Below are positions 61,741 through 64,000 of a stretch of 64,000 nt of DNA, in pieces (position 1 is the stretch's first letter; every line of letters starts with the position of its first letter). Below the pieces are notes generated by a model. That model ran no database searches. It saw only the letters and a program-made list of their open reading frames with translations, and was not told the origin of the DNA. Source of the stretch: RGIG6307 sp964424345 (lineage in GTDB: Bacteria; Bacillota; Clostridia; Lachnospirales; Lachnospiraceae); NCBI GenBank assembly GCA_964424345.1, contig CAYRIK010000003.1:1-64000 (forward strand), read 5' to 3'. The translations under genes were made by a program, and so were the position numbers.

Positions 61741-61929
61741 ATATACTAGGAAATTACTCATTTCCTAGTATATAAAAACGCTCTGCGAAGATGAACACGA
61801 GCGTATAGGGAAAGTATTGCTTCGCAAAAACGCTCGGCTCAGCAAAGTGGAGCAAGTCTATCGGGTCTGAAAAATATAGGAAGTTGAAGTGGACTTGTCC
61901 ACTTTGTTCTTTCTATACTAGGAAATTAC
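61736..61929 (+). repeat. Dispersed structured repeat, copy B (about 194 bp)
   Basis: Same layout as copy A: palindrome with 19-base arms (61736-61754, loop TACTC, 61760-61778), a structured core, then hairpin AAGTGGAC-TT-GTCCACTT (61887-61904). It ends in TATACTAGGAAATTAC (61914-61929), half of a second palindrome. 61736-61862 is identical to copy A; the next 27 bases differ at six positions. With its terminator and the following promoter it fills the 354-base space before the second two-component system. Confidence 0.9.
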
Positions 61930-61965
61930 GCTTCGTTTGCTAAACAAAAGTCTGTGTGTGTTCTC

Positions 61966-61994
61966 TTGAATGTCATAGGGGATTATGCTATTCT
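61966..61994 (+). promoter_or_regulatory. Probable promoter of the second two-component system
   Basis: TTGAAT (61966-61971), 17 bases, TATTCT (61989-61994), 39 bases before the regulator. Confidence 0.5.
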
Positions 61995-62032
61995 GTAAAT
62001 AATAAAAGAAGAAATTGTTTGAGGTGTTTTAG

Positions 62033-62689
62033 ATGGCAAAAATTTTAATTGTAGAAGATGAAAAGGCAATCAATCAATTGATGAAACAAAATTTAGTATT
62101 GCAGGGACATCAGGTAATACAGGCTTTTGATGGCAAAGAAGCGTTGAAAATATTAGATAGTAAGGCAGATTTGGATTTGGTCATTTTAGACATTATGCTG
62201 CCATATATTTCAGGTATGGAGCTTATCAAAGAAATAAAAGATATTCCTGTTATGTTTGTAACTGCAAAGGATGGAATTCAAGATAAATTAAGGGGACTGA
62301 CAAGCGGAGCAGAAGATTATCTTGTAAAACCATTTGATATGTTAGAACTCATTGCAAGAGTTAATCTGATATTAAAAAGATATAAAAAAGATACTACTGT
62401 TTTTCGTTTGGCAGGTGTAGAAGTAGATATGGTATCTCAAAAAATACAAAAAGATGGAGAAGAAATTATATTAACGCCACAGGAGTGGTCTTTATTAGAA
62501 GTGTTGATACGAAATGTAAATATTGCACTGAGCAGAGATAAACTTTTAAATATGGCTTGGGGATATGATTTTGAAGGAGATGCCAGAACGGTAGATGTAC
62601 ATATAGTAAAACTTCGTAAAAAGTTAGGATGGGAAGAGCAAATTAAAACATTATATAAGCTTGGATACCGATTGGAGACAGGAATATGA
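62033..62689 (+). CDS. OmpR-type response regulator
   Basis: 218 residues. Receiver: Glu8-Asp9, phospho-acceptor Asp53 in LDIMLPYISG, KPFD near 102. DNA-binding winged helix about 125-215 (ARTVDVHIVKLRKKLG). GAGGTG lies before the ATG. Its stop overlaps the kinase start (ATGA), so the pair is translationally coupled. It follows the GntR-ABC operon and repeat copy B, which may or may not reflect a functional link. Confidence 0.95.
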   Translation: MAKILIVEDEKAINQLMKQNLVLQGHQVIQAFDGKEALKILDSKADLDLVILDIMLPYISGMELIKEIKDIPVMFVTAKDGIQDKLRGLTSGAEDYLVKPFDMLELIARVNLILKRYKKDTTVFRLAGVEVDMVSQKIQKDGEEIILTPQEWSLLEVLIRNVNIALSRDKLLNMAWGYDFEGDARTVDVHIVKLRKKLGWEEQIKTLYKLGYRLETGI

Positions 62690-64000
62690 GGCTTTGGCAA
62701 AAAATCTATATGATGGCATTGCTCGTATTTTTACCGGTTTTAAATGTGGGCTTGTTTATGGGTGCCAGAATGATTTTTAATTACAATATGGATGTTTTAA
62801 AAAAGCAGGCATCGGATGAAGTACATCTGCTTAGTACAACAATTGTAAAAGATTTGGAAATACTATTGCCGGAAGGACCGTTATCTTTTAATGATGATGC
62901 AATATATAGTGTCAGCAAGGCGTATGTAGATTATGTTTCTCAAAAAGATGAGAATGCTGTTTTGGAACTTCATTATGTAGGGGATAAAACAAATTTGCAT
63001 ATGGGCATGCAGCATATGATGATTGTAGATGCTGGACATTATCCGGAACTTCGAGTATTTGAGCTGTTAGAAGCACCATACGAAAGTTATCAAATATACT
63101 ACTATAAACCACTGTACGATTTTTACAGCTTATGGCAGTCTTTAAAAATTGTTTTTATCATCATTAGTCTTTGCTGTTCTTTAGTACTTGCCGCAGTCTT
63201 GTACTTGTTGTTATATGAAATGACTTCTCCATTGCAGAGATTGGGTGAAAGTATTAAACGAATGCAAAATGGTGAAGGATTTGAACCGGTTGAAGTGCAG
63301 GGAAAAGATGATATTGCAATTTTAACCAAAAGCTTTAATGAAATGGCAGCAGAAATTGAAGCTCAGATGGAACGTTTACAAAAAGAAAGCCAGATTAAAC
63401 AGCAGCTTGTAGATGATTTGGCACATGAAATGAGAACCCCATTGACTGCTATTTATGGTTATGCAGAATATTTGCAAAAGGCTCCGTATACGCAGGAAGA
63501 GCTGTATGATGCATTAGAGTATATTATGTCAGAGAGTAAACGTCTGACACATATGGGACAGGAGCTTTTGACGATGGCAATTTATCGAGAAGATGCGTTA
63601 AAAGCGGAGTGTATCACAACAGAAGAATTAGCAAAAGATGTTTCTGATATGTTAGAGTCTGCACTGCAGGAAAAACGTCTGAAATTAATGAAACGGATTA
63701 AGCCAGTAACATTAGAAGGAGACAGGGCAATGTTAGTCTGCCTCTTACGAAATCTAATTGAAAATGCAGCAAGGGCAAGTGAAAGTGGTTCTAAAATATG
63801 GCTTATTATGCAAAAATCAAAGGAATCTTTAAAAATTCAAGTAAAAGATGAAGGCATTGGAATGGAAAAACATGAATTAGAACGAATTACAGATGCATTT
63901 TATCGTGTAGATAAGGCAAGAAGCCGTTCTAATGGCGGAGCTGGAATTGGATTGAATTTATGTGATTTGATCGTTAAAAAGCATTCTGGAACGATGGAAT
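62686..64000 (+). CDS. Sensor histidine kinase, cut by window end
   Basis: 438 codons are visible and the frame is open at the edge. A membrane helix (about 7-29), an extracytoplasmic region (about 30-150), a second helix (about 155-178) and a HAMP linker (SPLQRLGESIKRM) lead to the phospho-acceptor His247 in LAHEMRTPLTAIYGY. The HATPase domain shows N-box RNLIENAARAS, G1 DEGIGM and G2 GGAGIGLNLC. Only the last residues should be missing. It is coupled to its regulator by ATGA. Confidence 0.93.
   Translation, partial: MRLWQKIYMMALLVFLPVLNVGLFMGARMIFNYNMDVLKKQASDEVHLLSTTIVKDLEILLPEGPLSFNDDAIYSVSKAYVDYVSQKDENAVLELHYVGDKTNLHMGMQHMMIVDAGHYPELRVFELLEAPYESYQIYYYKPLYDFYSLWQSLKIVFIIISLCCSLVLAAVLYLLLYEMTSPLQRLGESIKRMQNGEGFEPVEVQGKDDIAILTKSFNEMAAEIEAQMERLQKESQIKQQLVDDLAHEMRTPLTAIYGYAEYLQKAPYTQEELYDALEYIMSESKRLTHMGQELLTMAIYREDALKAECITTEELAKDVSDMLESALQEKRLKLMKRIKPVTLEGDRAMLVCLLRNLIENAARASESGSKIWLIMQKSKESLKIQVKDEGIGMEKHELERITDAFYRVDKARSRSNGGAGIGLNLCDLIVKKHSGTME

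Noticed and set aside
20235..62032. Insertion sequence or integrase to explain the dispersed repeats
   Set aside because: No transposase, integrase or inverted-repeat-bounded coding element is visible anywhere in the window.

Overview
The window is 64 kb of AT-rich chromosome from an anaerobic, low-GC Gram-positive bacterium. It is most likely a gut Lachnospiraceae (Clostridia). The evidence is the gene content and order: a two-gene SufC/SufB-like Fe-S pair without SufS or SufE, pta-ackA, rpmF-plsX-acpP-rnc-smc-ftsY, ylxM-ffh-rpsP-khpA-rimM-trmD-rplS, a DUF512 radical-SAM gene before der and plsY, two GH29 alpha-L-fucosidases and nagA. Most of the window is core chromosome. No phage, CRISPR array, rRNA operon, plasmid module or transposase gene is visible.

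Layout. 1-3 kb: CLC-type channel/antiporter, ylmH and a CmpB-like membrane protein. 3-5 kb (minus): nitroreductase and pyrB-pyrI. 5.3-9.8 kb: aspartate kinase, a membrane-anchored GH3-like protein that has lost its catalytic residues, and the SufC/SufB pair. 9.9-12.1 kb (minus): polysaccharide deacetylase and MATE exporter. 12.2 kb: tRNA-Gly(GCC). 12.5-16.2 kb: LCP cell-wall ligase, nagA, SGNH esterase and an orphan zinc-finger membrane protein. 16.2-20.2 kb: polA-coaE-walJ. 20.7-24.4 kb: ACT/PFL-like pair and Ktr potassium uptake. 24.4-25.8 kb (minus): tmcAL, interrupted only by an assembly gap. 26-28.3 kb: pta-ackA. 28.3-38 kb: yceD-rpmF, plsX-acpP, rnc-smc-ftsY, ilvA and a YitT protein. 38-45.4 kb: the SRP / ribosome-maturation / secretion block. 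45.5-48.8 kb: a two-component system with a very large sensor. 48.9-58 kb: purine permease, prs-fucosidase (minus), DUF512-der-plsY, a carD remnant and a second fucosidase. 58.3-61.7 kb: GntR-regulated ABC exporter. 62-64 kb: a second two-component system, cut by the window end.

The genes together describe a fermenter that makes ATP through acetate (pta-ackA), scavenges fucosylated and amino-sugar glycans (two GH29 enzymes, NagA, SGNH esterase), remodels its envelope (LCP, deacetylase, two signal peptidases, PlsX/PlsY) and builds Fe-S clusters with a reduced SUF machinery.

The most unusual signal is not a gene. A structured repeat of about 200 bp occurs at 20.3 kb and 61.7 kb, with 127 bp identical between the copies. 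Its end palindrome also occurs as a decayed solo copy before rnc (30.57 kb) and as a short fragment at 56.33 kb. All four sit directly 3' of an intrinsic terminator. Other notable points are a G10 tract in the ribosome-binding region of a sensor kinase, a degenerate GH3 pseudoenzyme, a 17-bp-arm operator palindrome before the GntR/ABC operon, and a 100-N gap flanked by an exact 55-bp duplication that is almost certainly an assembly artefact.
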